A stretch of 64,000 bases of DNA from JBBIJO01 sp037445895. GTDB lineage: Bacteria > Bacteroidota > Ignavibacteria > Kapaibacteriales > UBA2268. The stretch covers positions 62,001 to 126,000 of the forward strand of contig JBBIJO010000004.1 in NCBI GenBank assembly GCA_037445895.1. Direction: 5' to 3'. Position numbers and translations under genes: made by a program. Below, in pieces: positions 1 through 6,744 of the stretch; position 1 is the first letter of the stretch; each line of letters opens with the position of its first letter. The notes under the pieces were generated by a model. The model did no database searches, was not told where the DNA came from, and saw only the letters and a program-made list of their open reading frames with translations.

Positions 1-221
1 TACCAAGGGCTGATAATTGGGAAGCCAATTTCGGGCCTTTCAATCGAAATCAACCATTTGAAAGGGAGAGTTTCCTCGTCCGAAATTAATACGAATTCCT
101 TTAAATCTTCGAATCCAAGTATCCCATCTTCGAAATAAAAAATATGTTGTGGTTCTATCTCAATCTCTCCAAATTGAGTGGTTCTAATTTTTCTTGTTGT
201 TTTCAACTGTTCTTGATTCAT
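1..221 (-). CDS. fliW: Flagellar assembly factor FliW, partial (N-terminus only)
   Basis: Reverse-strand reading frame that starts at the ATG at 221-219 and runs off the left edge after 73 residues, so the C-terminal half is missing. The segment FGEIEIEPQHIFYFEDGILG followed by FEDLKEF and PFKWLISIERPEIGF is the typical FliW N-terminal pattern (seen). FliW proteins bind flagellin and, when free, bind and inhibit the translational repressor CsrA, coupling flagellin synthesis to filament assembly (known for the family). csrA or flagellin genes would be expected just beyond the window edge (inference). It is the first hint that this organism is flagellated; a MotB-like protein at 32.5 kb is the second. 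The frame was read directly from the edge sequence. Confidence 0.88.
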   Translation of the reverse strand, partial: MNQEQLKTTRKIRTTQFGEIEIEPQHIFYFEDGILGFEDLKEFVLISDEETLPFKWLISIERPEIGFPIISPW

Positions 222-568
222 AGCGTTTAAGCAAAATTTATCAATGTAAAATTAAAAATCTTTTTCCGTTCTGCAAAATAAATTTTCAAGGAATGCCCGA
301 AGGAAAGAATAATTATCTTACTTTTTCATCCGTATATTTTACGTCCGTTACCGCTATTTTCAAAATGGTGATTTAAGGTGTTTTTTTGTAGGTAAGAATA
401 TCAGTTCCCCCCATCGTTGTAACTCGTTGCCTTACGTTTTGAATAATTCCAGTCTTACTTCCGAATTTTGTAATAGCGTTGTAATCTCCATTGTTATTTT
501 TTGAGTAAATAATATAATTATGCGGAAAGCAAAAATAACTTTTTCAAAAAAATAAAAAAATTTTTTTA
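222..568. other. AT-rich intergenic region between divergent fliW and the DUF1059 gene
   Basis: About 350 bases with no reading frame I can support on either strand. Reverse-strand frames here are rich in Phe, Ile and Lys and look like chance frames in AT-rich DNA. It must hold the fliW promoter, but I could not find a clean TAnnTTTG box for it. Confidence 0.6.
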
Positions 569-602
569 TTTGAATAACGAAAACTTTTCTTTCATAATTT
601 TG
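569..602 (+). promoter_or_regulatory. Candidate Bacteroidota-type promoter with 5' hairpin
   Basis: TTTG at 569-572 and TAATTTTG (fits TAnnTTTG) at 595-602 with a 22-base gap, close to the -33/-7 arrangement known from Bacteroidota sigma factors. The start point would fall near 605-608, exactly where a hairpin TTGCCT-TTCG-AGGCAA (605-620) begins, so the mRNA would start with a stable UUCG-loop stem. The duplicated copy keeps the -7 box and hairpin but loses the upstream TTTG. Confidence 0.5.
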
Positions 603-779
603 CGTTGCCTTTCGAGGCAAATTTGTTAAACATTAATTGAGAGGTTCTCTATGAAACGCACAATTCTTGCAACATTAGTTGCAATAACATTTCTCGCAAC
701 GAGTCTATTCGCACAAGCTCCCGCGTCAACAACCAAAGAGAAGAAGGAAAAACCGAAGACCGAAATAAAAAAAGAAGCA
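571..779 (+). repeat. Tandem duplication, copy 1 (leader plus signal-peptide coding part)
   Basis: 209 bases that recur at 963-1171 (offset 392) with only three mismatches seen. The copy covers the -7 box, the TTCG-loop hairpin, the 5' UTR, the start codon and the first 40 or so codons of the secreted protein. Identity stops right after the shared signal peptide and Lys/Glu-rich linker. Confidence 0.95.
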
Positions 780-965
780 CCGAAGAAAGAACAAATGGTG
801 CTAAAATCCGTATCGTGCGCTCCTGAATGTGGATTTATGGTGCGTAGCCACAACGAAGCAGAAGTAACGTCTATCATAAAAGAGCATGCCAAAAAAGCTC
901 ACAACAAAGATTTAACAGATGAGCAGATAAAAAAAATGATGAAGACCGAAAAGCAAAAAAAATGA
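651..965 (+). CDS. Small secreted protein with DUF1059-like Cys/His domain
   Basis: 104 residues. Residues 1-22 are a signal peptide ending in SLFAQA, 25-50 are a Lys/Glu/Pro-rich linker, and 53-100 resemble DUF1059: C56-x3-C60-GFMVRSH67, then EHAKKAH with H79 and H84. The spacing of Cys and His suggests metal or redox chemistry in the periplasm, but DUF1059 has no established function. The ATG at 651 follows GAGAGG. The TGA stop at 963-965 is also the first three bases of the second copy of the tandem repeat, so the duplication breakpoint lies exactly at the end of this gene. The gene just downstream shares leader and signal peptide but not the DUF1059 part. A protein is likely; the function is unknown. 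Confidence 0.85.
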   Translation: MKRTILATLVAITFLATSLFAQAPASTTKEKKEKPKTEIKKEAPKKEQMVLKSVSCAPECGFMVRSHNEAEVTSIIKEHAKKAHNKDLTDEQIKKMMKTEKQKK

Positions 966-1171
966 ATAACGAAAACTTTTCTTTCATAATTTTGCGTTGC
1001 CTTTCGAGGCAAATTTGTTAAACATTAATTGAGAGGTTCTCTATGAAACGCACAATTCTTGCAACATTAGTTGCAATAACATTTCTCGCAACGAGTCTAT
1101 TCGCACAAGCTCCCGCGTCGACAACCAAAGAGAAGAAGGAAAAACCGAAGACTGAAATGAAAAAAGAAGCG
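963..1171 (+). repeat. Tandem duplication, copy 2
   Basis: Second copy of the 571-779 unit. It starts inside the stop codon of the upstream gene and supplies a -7 box (987-994), a UUCG hairpin (997-1012), a 5' UTR, a start codon and a signal peptide to the next gene. The few differences (A to G in the GCGTC context, C to T and A to G near the end) show that it is not a perfect assembly echo. Confidence 0.95.
987..994 (+). promoter_or_regulatory. Duplicated -7 box, upstream half missing
   Basis: TAATTTTG identical to the box at 595-602. The TTTG that precedes copy 1 is replaced here by AATG at the end of the upstream gene, so the second promoter may be weaker or the two genes may be co-transcribed. 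Confidence 0.35.
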
Positions 1172-1351
1172 AAGAAAGAAGCCAAAGAGACGAAGAAAGA
1201 AGACAAGAAGCTCGCAAAGAAAGTCGAAAAGAAAGTAAAGAAAACTCATCACCACGAAGGAAAAGAGATGAAGAAGGGGGAAAAGAAAGTCGAAAAAAAG
1301 GAAGTCGAAAAAAAAGAAATGAAAAAGCCCAAGAAAGACGAGAAAAAATAA
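1043..1351 (+). CDS. Secreted Lys/Glu-rich low-complexity protein, paralogue by tandem duplication
   Basis: 102 residues. The first 40 or so residues, including the signal peptide, are nearly identical to the upstream DUF1059 protein because the DNA is duplicated. The rest is unrelated to DUF1059: repeated KK-E and EKKEVEKKEMKK blocks with one KTHHHEGK stretch. Such a tail is probably disordered and strongly positively charged, or could form a single charged helix; HHH could bind metal (inference). The Lys/Glu tail looks like expansion of the linker by slippage, for the DNA itself is a run of AAG/GAA-type codons. It may be a real periplasmic polycation or a decaying duplicate. A terminator follows. 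Confidence 0.7.
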   Translation: MKRTILATLVAITFLATSLFAQAPASTTKEKKEKPKTEMKKEAKKEAKETKKEDKKLAKKVEKKVKKTHHHEGKEMKKGEKKVEKKEVEKKEMKKPKKDEKK

Positions 1352-1366
1352 GTTCGTGGCGTAAAT

Positions 1367-1403
1367 AAAGGCTGTCTTCTGGCTTTCCTGGAAGGCAGCC
1401 TTT
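1367..1403. terminator. Bidirectional intrinsic terminator
   Basis: Arms AAAGGCTGTCTTC (1367-1379) and GAAGGCAGCCTTT (1391-1403) pair over 13 bases with one wobble, with an 11-base loop. It sits between the convergent Lys/Glu-rich protein gene and the transaldolase gene and has T/A tracts on both sides. Confidence 0.85.
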
Positions 1404-1421
1404 ATGTTATTAATTTACATT

Positions 1422-2096
1422 TTAAATCAATATTGATTTTTGGCGTTCGGTTAGGTATTTGTCGTAATCGCGAAGGAATAATTCCAAACCTTTATCGGTC
1501 AATGGGTTTTTAAGCGACTGCATAAGGACGTTGTATGGAACAGTAGCAATATCGGCACCAGCGCGAGCAGCTTCGACAATGTGCAAAGGGTTCCTAATCG
1601 AAGCAGCAATAATAAAAGATTCATAATCTTGGATGTCCCAGATTTCACAAATATCGCGAAGGACATCTATTCCGTTGTATCCAATGTCGTCTAAACGGCC
1701 AAGGAATATAGAAACGTATGTTGCACCAGCACTTTGTGCAGCAATTGCTTGAGTAACCGAAAATACTAACGTTACATTCGTGGGGATATCGCGTCTGGAA
1801 AGCTCTTTTACAGCAGCTAATCCCGCAGGAATCATTGGGATTTTAATTGTAGCTTCGGGGAACCATTCCAAAATTTCCTCTGCTTCGCGAATCATTCCTT
1901 GTTTGTCTGTAGCGATTACTTCGACGGAAACGTGTCCTTCGACCAATTTATGGATTTCGAGTATTCGCTCTTTGTAATCAACCGTTGGGTCCTCTTTTGC
2001 AAGTAACGAGGGATTGGTTGTCACACCCGCAAGGATGCCCATTTCGGCAATTTCTTTAACATAATTTATATTTGCGGTATCGAGGAAAAGTTCCAT
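1422..2096 (-). CDS. tal: Transaldolase, short MipB/TalC type
   Basis: 224 residues, the usual length of the short single-barrel transaldolase/F6P-aldolase family. It carries FLDTANI at the N-terminus, GVTTNPSLLAKE (residues 24-35) and the Schiff-base lysine K85 in ATIKIP. The position that separates the two activities holds Phe (F131 in SIFLGRLDD), as in transaldolases; fructose-6-phosphate aldolases have Tyr there. I therefore predict transfer of dihydroxyacetone units between sugar phosphates in the non-oxidative pentose phosphate pathway, in the cytosol. It is the last gene of a pgi-plsY-tal cluster (35-base gap from plsY), which fits central sugar phosphate metabolism. Confidence 0.92.
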   Translation of the reverse strand: MELFLDTANINYVKEIAEMGILAGVTTNPSLLAKEDPTVDYKERILEIHKLVEGHVSVEVIATDKQGMIREAEEILEWFPEATIKIPMIPAGLAAVKELSRRDIPTNVTLVFSVTQAIAAQSAGATYVSIFLGRLDDIGYNGIDVLRDICEIWDIQDYESFIIAASIRNPLHIVEAARAGADIATVPYNVLMQSLKNPLTDKGLELFLRDYDKYLTERQKSILI

Positions 2097-2131
2097 TTTT
2101 CAATCCATTTTTTAAACTACAAAATTAGCAA

Positions 2132-2749
2132 TTATTTTCTTAAAAATCTTTCTCGCAATGGCTGAATATGTTTCGATACAATCACAAGCGACATAACTGC
2201 AAGAGTAACAAATAGAAGCATTTGAGAGTTGGAAGGAACAAAACTTAATTGCTTCGAAAAATGTTCAGGAATAAAGAAGAAAGCGAATGGCGAGAGAATC
2301 GTCGAAACCGAATTTGAAAAATGAATGTCCTTAACAATTACCCGGTAAGAAAGCAACCAAACTAAGCACCAAAATACTAATAATAGCGGTTGCAACAACA
2401 CAAGTACCCCTGTTGCGGTTGCCAATCCACGCCCCCCCTTCAATCCAATAAAAATGCTAAAATTGTGTCCCAAAACAACGAAAATCGAAGATAAAGACAA
2501 GGCAATGCCTCCGTCGTCAAAGAAATATTTTCCTACTAATACCACAATAATTCCTTTCGCAAAATCGAGCAAAAACACAACAACCCCAATCCATTTTTTA
2601 TTTGTTATTTCGTATGCGTTCCTTGCACCAGAACTTCCTGAACCTTGGCGAAGAACATCCTTTCGGGCAAAAAGTTTCACAATAATAAATGCAAACGGAA
2701 TAGAACCAATCGAATAACTAATCAAACAAAGGATTATAAGTTTAATCAT
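2132..2749 (-). CDS. plsY: Acyl-phosphate:glycerol-3-phosphate acyltransferase PlsY
   Basis: 205 residues with about five membrane segments. Motif 1 is GSGSSGARNAYEIT, a variant of the usual GSGNIGATN, and motif 3 is GLKGGRGLATATG. PlsY makes lysophosphatidate from acyl-phosphate and glycerol-3-phosphate in the inner membrane, the first step of phospholipid synthesis. It begins three bases after pgi ends, so the two are likely co-transcribed. The replacement of the NIGATN core by SSGARN is unusual for the family, but the glycines are kept; I still consider it functional. Confidence 0.93.
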   Translation of the reverse strand: MIKLIILCLISYSIGSIPFAFIIVKLFARKDVLRQGSGSSGARNAYEITNKKWIGVVVFLLDFAKGIIVVLVGKYFFDDGGIALSLSSIFVVLGHNFSIFIGLKGGRGLATATGVLVLLQPLLLVFWCLVWLLSYRVIVKDIHFSNSVSTILSPFAFFFIPEHFSKQLSFVPSNSQMLLFVTLAVMSLVIVSKHIQPLRERFLRK

Positions 2750-2752
2750 TTT

Positions 2753-4402
2753 TTACCATCTCTTGTGTTGTAAATAATATTCTATTAAAAATCGAGACGA
2801 AGGGTTTGCTATGCTTTGTATGTGACCGCTTTCGATAGTGGATAATACCTTGTTAGCAATTTTTTTACCAAGTTCTACCCCCCATTGGTCGAATGAGTTT
2901 ATACCCCATACGGCACCTTCGACAAATACTCGATGCTCGTAGAGAGCGAGAAGCATACCGAGAGTCCGCGGAGTAAGTTTGCGATAAAAAATAGTTGTCG
3001 AGGGTCTATCGCCTGGGAAAACCCTATGCGGAATTAGTTCCCTTTGGTCGTATGGACCGATATTGGATTCTTCAAGTTCTTGTTCAACTTGTTTTTTTGT
3101 TCTTCCTTCCATTAATGCTTCGCTTTGGGCAATTGCATTTGCAACTAAAACGTCGTGATGGTTTGCCAGCGGATGATGTGGTTCAACGGGAACAAGAAAG
3201 TCCACGGGGACAATTTGTGTTCCTTGGTGCAATAGTTGGAAGAATGAATGTTGAGCATCAGTGCCTGCTTGTCCCCAAATTATTGGGCTTGTGGAGTAAT
3301 CGACTGTGTCCCCATCGTAGTTAATTCTTTTGCCATTACTTTCCATTATTAGTTGTTGAAGATAGGCTGGGAATTTTTGCAGCAGTGTGTCGTATGGAAC
3401 AATTGCTTGTGTTCGATAGCCGAAAAAGTTGTTATACCATATCCCCAGCAATCCCATTAGAACGGGAATATTTTGCTCTAAATTAGTATTTTTAAAATGC
3501 TTATCAATAATGTTTGCGCCTGCGAGTAGTTCATAGAAATTATCGAAACCAATATAAAGACTAATTACAAGACCAATTGCACTCCACAACGAAAAGCGAC
3601 CACCAACCCAATTCCAAAAATGGAACATATTTTCGGAGGGTATTCCAAAACTAGCACAGGCTTCCTCGTTCGTCGAAAGTGCTACGAAATGTTTTGCAAT
3701 GTCGCGCTCATCGGGGGAACCATTCTTTTGAAACCAACGTTTTGCAGTATTCGCATTTAGCAGTGTTTCTTGTGTTGTCCAACTTTTTGAAGCAACAATA
3801 AAGAGTGTTCTGGATGGATTTAAATTCCGCAAAGCATTTTGTATATCCGTCCCATCCACATTGCTTACGAAATGGATACGAATTTCGGGATGACTATATG
3901 GTGCTAAAGCTTCGCAAACAAGGCGAGGACCAAGGTCGGAACCGCCAATTCCAATGTGAACAATGTCTGTAATTGATTCTCCCGAAAAGCCACGCCAAAA
4001 TCCATTATGCAGTTTTTGAGTAAAGTTTCGCATTTTCAAAAGAACTGCATTAACTCGGGGCATTACATCCCACCCGTCAACCTTTAGGGGCTCGTTGGAC
4101 AAATTTCGCAAAGCGATATGAAGAACGGAACGTTTTTCAGTAAAGTTGATTTTCTCGCCGGAAAACATTTCGTCAATTTTTTTCGGCAATTTTTCTTGTT
4201 CTGCTAATTTGATCAACAAATTTAAAGTTTGCTGAGTTAGCTTGTTTTTGGAAAAATCAAGCAAAATGTCGCCGATTTCGAACGAAAATTGCTTAACTCT
4301 TTCCGGCTGTGTTTCGAAAAATTTTTGAATTGGTATCCTTGCGACCACGTTTTGGTGTTCTTTTAAATTTTTCCATGCTAACGAACTTGTCAAACGCCCC
4401 AT
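2753..4402 (-). CDS. pgi: Glucose-6-phosphate isomerase
   Basis: 549 residues, the normal length for the long bacterial/eukaryotic-type enzyme. Family signatures are GIGGSDLGPRLV, ASKSWTTQETL, GGRFSLWSAIGL, the catalytic histidine region GTDAQHSFFQLLHQGT and the C-terminal SFDQWGVELGK. It interconverts glucose-6-phosphate and fructose-6-phosphate in glycolysis and gluconeogenesis. It heads the reverse-strand cluster pgi-plsY-tal and is divergent from the dihydrouridine synthase gene, with about 50 bases between them that must hold both promoters. Confidence 0.97.
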   Translation of the reverse strand: MGRLTSSLAWKNLKEHQNVVARIPIQKFFETQPERVKQFSFEIGDILLDFSKNKLTQQTLNLLIKLAEQEKLPKKIDEMFSGEKINFTEKRSVLHIALRNLSNEPLKVDGWDVMPRVNAVLLKMRNFTQKLHNGFWRGFSGESITDIVHIGIGGSDLGPRLVCEALAPYSHPEIRIHFVSNVDGTDIQNALRNLNPSRTLFIVASKSWTTQETLLNANTAKRWFQKNGSPDERDIAKHFVALSTNEEACASFGIPSENMFHFWNWVGGRFSLWSAIGLVISLYIGFDNFYELLAGANIIDKHFKNTNLEQNIPVLMGLLGIWYNNFFGYRTQAIVPYDTLLQKFPAYLQQLIMESNGKRINYDGDTVDYSTSPIIWGQAGTDAQHSFFQLLHQGTQIVPVDFLVPVEPHHPLANHHDVLVANAIAQSEALMEGRTKKQVEQELEESNIGPYDQRELIPHRVFPGDRPSTTIFYRKLTPRTLGMLLALYEHRVFVEGAVWGINSFDQWGVELGKKIANKVLSTIESGHIQSIANPSSRFLIEYYLQHKRW

Positions 4403-4453
4403 CTCTTTTCACAATATTTACTAAAAAAATATGTTTCTAATCTATGAAAAATA

Positions 4454-5485
4454 TTGGAAATTCAAAAAGTGCAAAGATTAAAAATCGGAGAAAAAATTGA
4501 CATTGAAAATGCGGTTGTGCTTGCTCCGATGGAAGAAATAACGGAGTTGCCATTCCGGACGATTTGCAAGGAATTTGGCGCCGATGTAGTTTATTCTGAG
4601 TTTATTTCGAGCGAAGCGCTTTCCCGGAAGGTCGAAAAATCTTTAAAAAAGATTGAGTTTTCCGATTTTGAACGTCCAATTGGCATTCAAATATTTGGTG
4701 CGAACGACGAACCAATGGTCGAATCGGCTCGAATTGTAGAGCAATCCAATCCAGATATACTCGACATAAATTTTGGATGTTGGGTAAAAAATGTGGTTCG
4801 CAACAACGCCGGAGCAGCAATGCTTAGGGATGTTAAAAGGATGCAAGAACTTACTTCGTTAGTTGTTCGAAGTGTTAATCTACCTGTAACTGTCAAAACA
4901 AGGCTTGGTTGGAATCGAGATTCTATCGTGATTTGTGATGTTGCTCGAATGCTCGAAGATGTAGGAATTTCGGCTTTAACAATTCATTGCCGAACTCGCG
5001 AAGAAGCACATAAAGGGGTTGCAAATTGGTCTTGGGTTCCCAAAGTCAAACAAATAGTATCCATTCCTGTAATGTTGAATGGGGACATCCGAAATGCCGA
5101 GGATGTTCGGCGAGCATTTTCCGAAACTGATTGCGATGGAGTTATGATTGGGCGTGCTGCAATCGGGAATCCTTTCATTTTTCGCGAAGCAAAGCAGTTG
5201 CTACAAACTGGGGAAGTTCCACAATCCCCAACCATTGAAGAAAGAATAAATGTGTGTGTTAAACATTTAAAAATGAACATACAGTATAAAGGCGAAAGAT
5301 ATGGAATCATTGAGTTTAGAAAGTTCTACAATGGCTATTTAAAGGGAATTCCAAATATTGCACCAGTTCGTTCAAAAGTAGTCAACTCCGAGTCCACCAA
5401 CGAAATCGAAGAATTACTATTCGGATTTTTGCATAGCATCGAAAAAAATGGAATCGAGCACGAGGCAATAATTCAATGGAACTAA
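4454..5485 (+). CDS. dusB: tRNA-dihydrouridine synthase (DusB-like)
   Basis: 343 residues; FMN TIM-barrel enzyme that reduces uridines in the tRNA D-loop. Seen: LAPMEEITELPFRTIC near residue 23, the catalytic cysteine C109 in INFGCWVKNVVRNNAGAAM (usually GCP, here GCW), VTVKTRLGW, LTIHCRTREEAHKG and IGRAAIGNPFIF. The longest frame opens with TTG at 4454; there is no ATG before the conserved core, so a TTG start, or the GTG six codons in (4469), is needed. The Pro to Trp change after the active cysteine is worth noting. In the cytosol, monocistronic, divergent from pgi. Confidence 0.93.
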   Translation: MEIQKVQRLKIGEKIDIENAVVLAPMEEITELPFRTICKEFGADVVYSEFISSEALSRKVEKSLKKIEFSDFERPIGIQIFGANDEPMVESARIVEQSNPDILDINFGCWVKNVVRNNAGAAMLRDVKRMQELTSLVVRSVNLPVTVKTRLGWNRDSIVICDVARMLEDVGISALTIHCRTREEAHKGVANWSWVPKVKQIVSIPVMLNGDIRNAEDVRRAFSETDCDGVMIGRAAIGNPFIFREAKQLLQTGEVPQSPTIEERINVCVKHLKMNIQYKGERYGIIEFRKFYNGYLKGIPNIAPVRSKVVNSESTNEIEELLFGFLHSIEKNGIEHEAIIQWN

Positions 5486-5554
5486 ATATCACTTAAATGT
5501 AGTTTCGATACTTTTATTCTGAATCCAAACACCGAAAATGATACCTTAAAATAT

Positions 5555-5908
5555 TTATTGAGTAAAGAGGTAGAGAATTTGTTCGGGCGATAAATTGGCT
5601 TGGGCAGATACAGCATCTTCTTTGAATTTCCCCAATCGAGTTTGTTCAAGTTCGGCAAGTGCTTCTTCCAAAGTTTCGATTTGTTGATATTCGGGGTGCG
5701 AGAGTGGATGACTATTCACCACCTGGCTTTTATTCTCCAAATAATTTTGTGCGATTTGAAGAACGCTTTCTTGCCAGTCGGATAATTGAGTTACTTTTTG
5801 TTCGACGGGAATATCTTTCTTGTCAATTTTTTCATAATTTGAATGTGCTTGCTTACTCTTTGATTCCAAATGGTTTATGTCGGTGTTCTTTAAAGATTTT
5901 ATTTCCAT
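5555..5908 (-). CDS. Hypothetical soluble protein, 117 residues
   Basis: No family recognised. The protein is hydrophilic and largely helical in appearance, with no signal peptide or membrane segment. The C-terminal third, ALAELEQTRLGKFKEDAVSA followed by QANLSPEQILYLF, has the regularity of a real helical domain. The general shape (disordered N-terminus, short helical C-terminus) faintly recalls FlgM-type anti-sigma factors, and flagellar genes are nearby, but the similarity is too weak to name it. It is convergent with the dus gene, and the AT-rich 5' region separates it from the divergent lipoprotein. Confidence 0.65.
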   Translation of the reverse strand: MEIKSLKNTDINHLESKSKQAHSNYEKIDKKDIPVEQKVTQLSDWQESVLQIAQNYLENKSQVVNSHPLSHPEYQQIETLEEALAELEQTRLGKFKEDAVSAQANLSPEQILYLFTQ

Positions 5909-6061
5909 TTGTTTAAACCCACTTGTTTATTAAATTTTTTTTTGTATTTTTTCATTTGTAAAAAGTTAATAAAGAATAAAATAAAATATGAAAAGAGCAA
6001 TTTTCATACCAGGAATAGAATCAAATAAATATTGTATTGTTAAACTAACAGAGGGGTCCAG

Positions 6062-6598
6062 ATGAAATATTTTTTTATTCTCTTTATAAGTATTATTTTG
6101 GCTGCCTGTTCAAGTAACGAAGAGCAACTTTCGACGGAAGAAACTGTAAAAGAAAAGGAGGCTATTGTCGAGGTTTTGAAAGCATACAATAGAGCCTACG
6201 AGAAAAAGAACTTTCCTGCTATGGTCGAGTATCTTGCCAATGACCTTACGTTCTTCGGTAGCGATTCGGCGGAAACGATTAAATCGCTTACAGAATTCAA
6301 GGAAGCAATTCAAAAGCAATGGGAAGAAACCGATTCGATGCGTTACGGCGAAATGACCGATGTTTATATTCTATTGGATTCCAAAGGGAGGATTGCTTCT
6401 ACAATTTATGGAATTCCACTCGATTTATGGACAAACGGGAACCATATCCATTTGTTCCTTCGAGTTGCAAGAACATTGAAGAAGGAAGGCGGTAAATGGG
6501 TGATTGTTAGTGGGATTACGGGAATTACAGTTGCTTCGAAATCGCCCAAGGAACTACTACCGAAGAAAGCTGAAGCGCCTCCAGAATCGCAACCATAA
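6062..6598 (+). CDS. Lipoprotein with SnoaL/NTF2-like domain
   Basis: 178 residues. A signal peptide with lipobox LAAC (C16) marks export and lipid anchoring. Residues 30-160 look like a SnoaL-like cone fold: EAIVEVLKAYNRAYEKKNF, then LANDLTFFGSDSAE and a final strand GGKWVIVSGITGI. Such domains bind small ligands or act as isomerases/hydrolases, but no catalytic set can be assigned here. The C-terminus is Pro/Glu/Lys rich. A periplasm-facing outer membrane lipoprotein is the likely location. Single gene, closed by the hairpin at 6701-6737 shared with the convergent YfhO gene. Confidence 0.85.
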   Translation: MKYFFILFISIILAACSSNEEQLSTEETVKEKEAIVEVLKAYNRAYEKKNFPAMVEYLANDLTFFGSDSAETIKSLTEFKEAIQKQWEETDSMRYGEMTDVYILLDSKGRIASTIYGIPLDLWTNGNHIHLFLRVARTLKKEGGKWVIVSGITGITVASKSPKELLPKKAEAPPESQP

Positions 6599-6700
6599 GC
6601 TTTATCTGTCGATTACCGGTGGTCGAATCTGTTTTTCGAAACTAGTTCATTCGCCTCTGACTCTTCCTCTTTTTTAAAAAGAGAAAAATCGAACAGCAAG

Positions 6701-6737
6701 AGGAGGCAGAGTTTTGTTATTTTCGAAATAGCCTCCT
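6701..6737. terminator. Candidate terminator between convergent genes
   Basis: AGGAGGC (6701-6707) pairs with GCCTCCT (6731-6737); the loop itself contains the palindromic ATTTTCGAAAT. It lies between the lipoprotein and YfhO genes, which converge. Confidence 0.55.
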
Positions 6738-6744
6738 ATTTATG

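Noticed and set aside
432..620. Reverse-strand open frame opposite the DUF1059 leader
   Set aside because: It covers the promoter, hairpin and AT-rich spacer, is Phe/Ile/Lys rich and partly copied with the duplication, so it is a chance frame.
5555..5908. FlgM anti-sigma factor
   Set aside because: Only the size and general shape agree; the conserved C-terminal helices of FlgM cannot be aligned.
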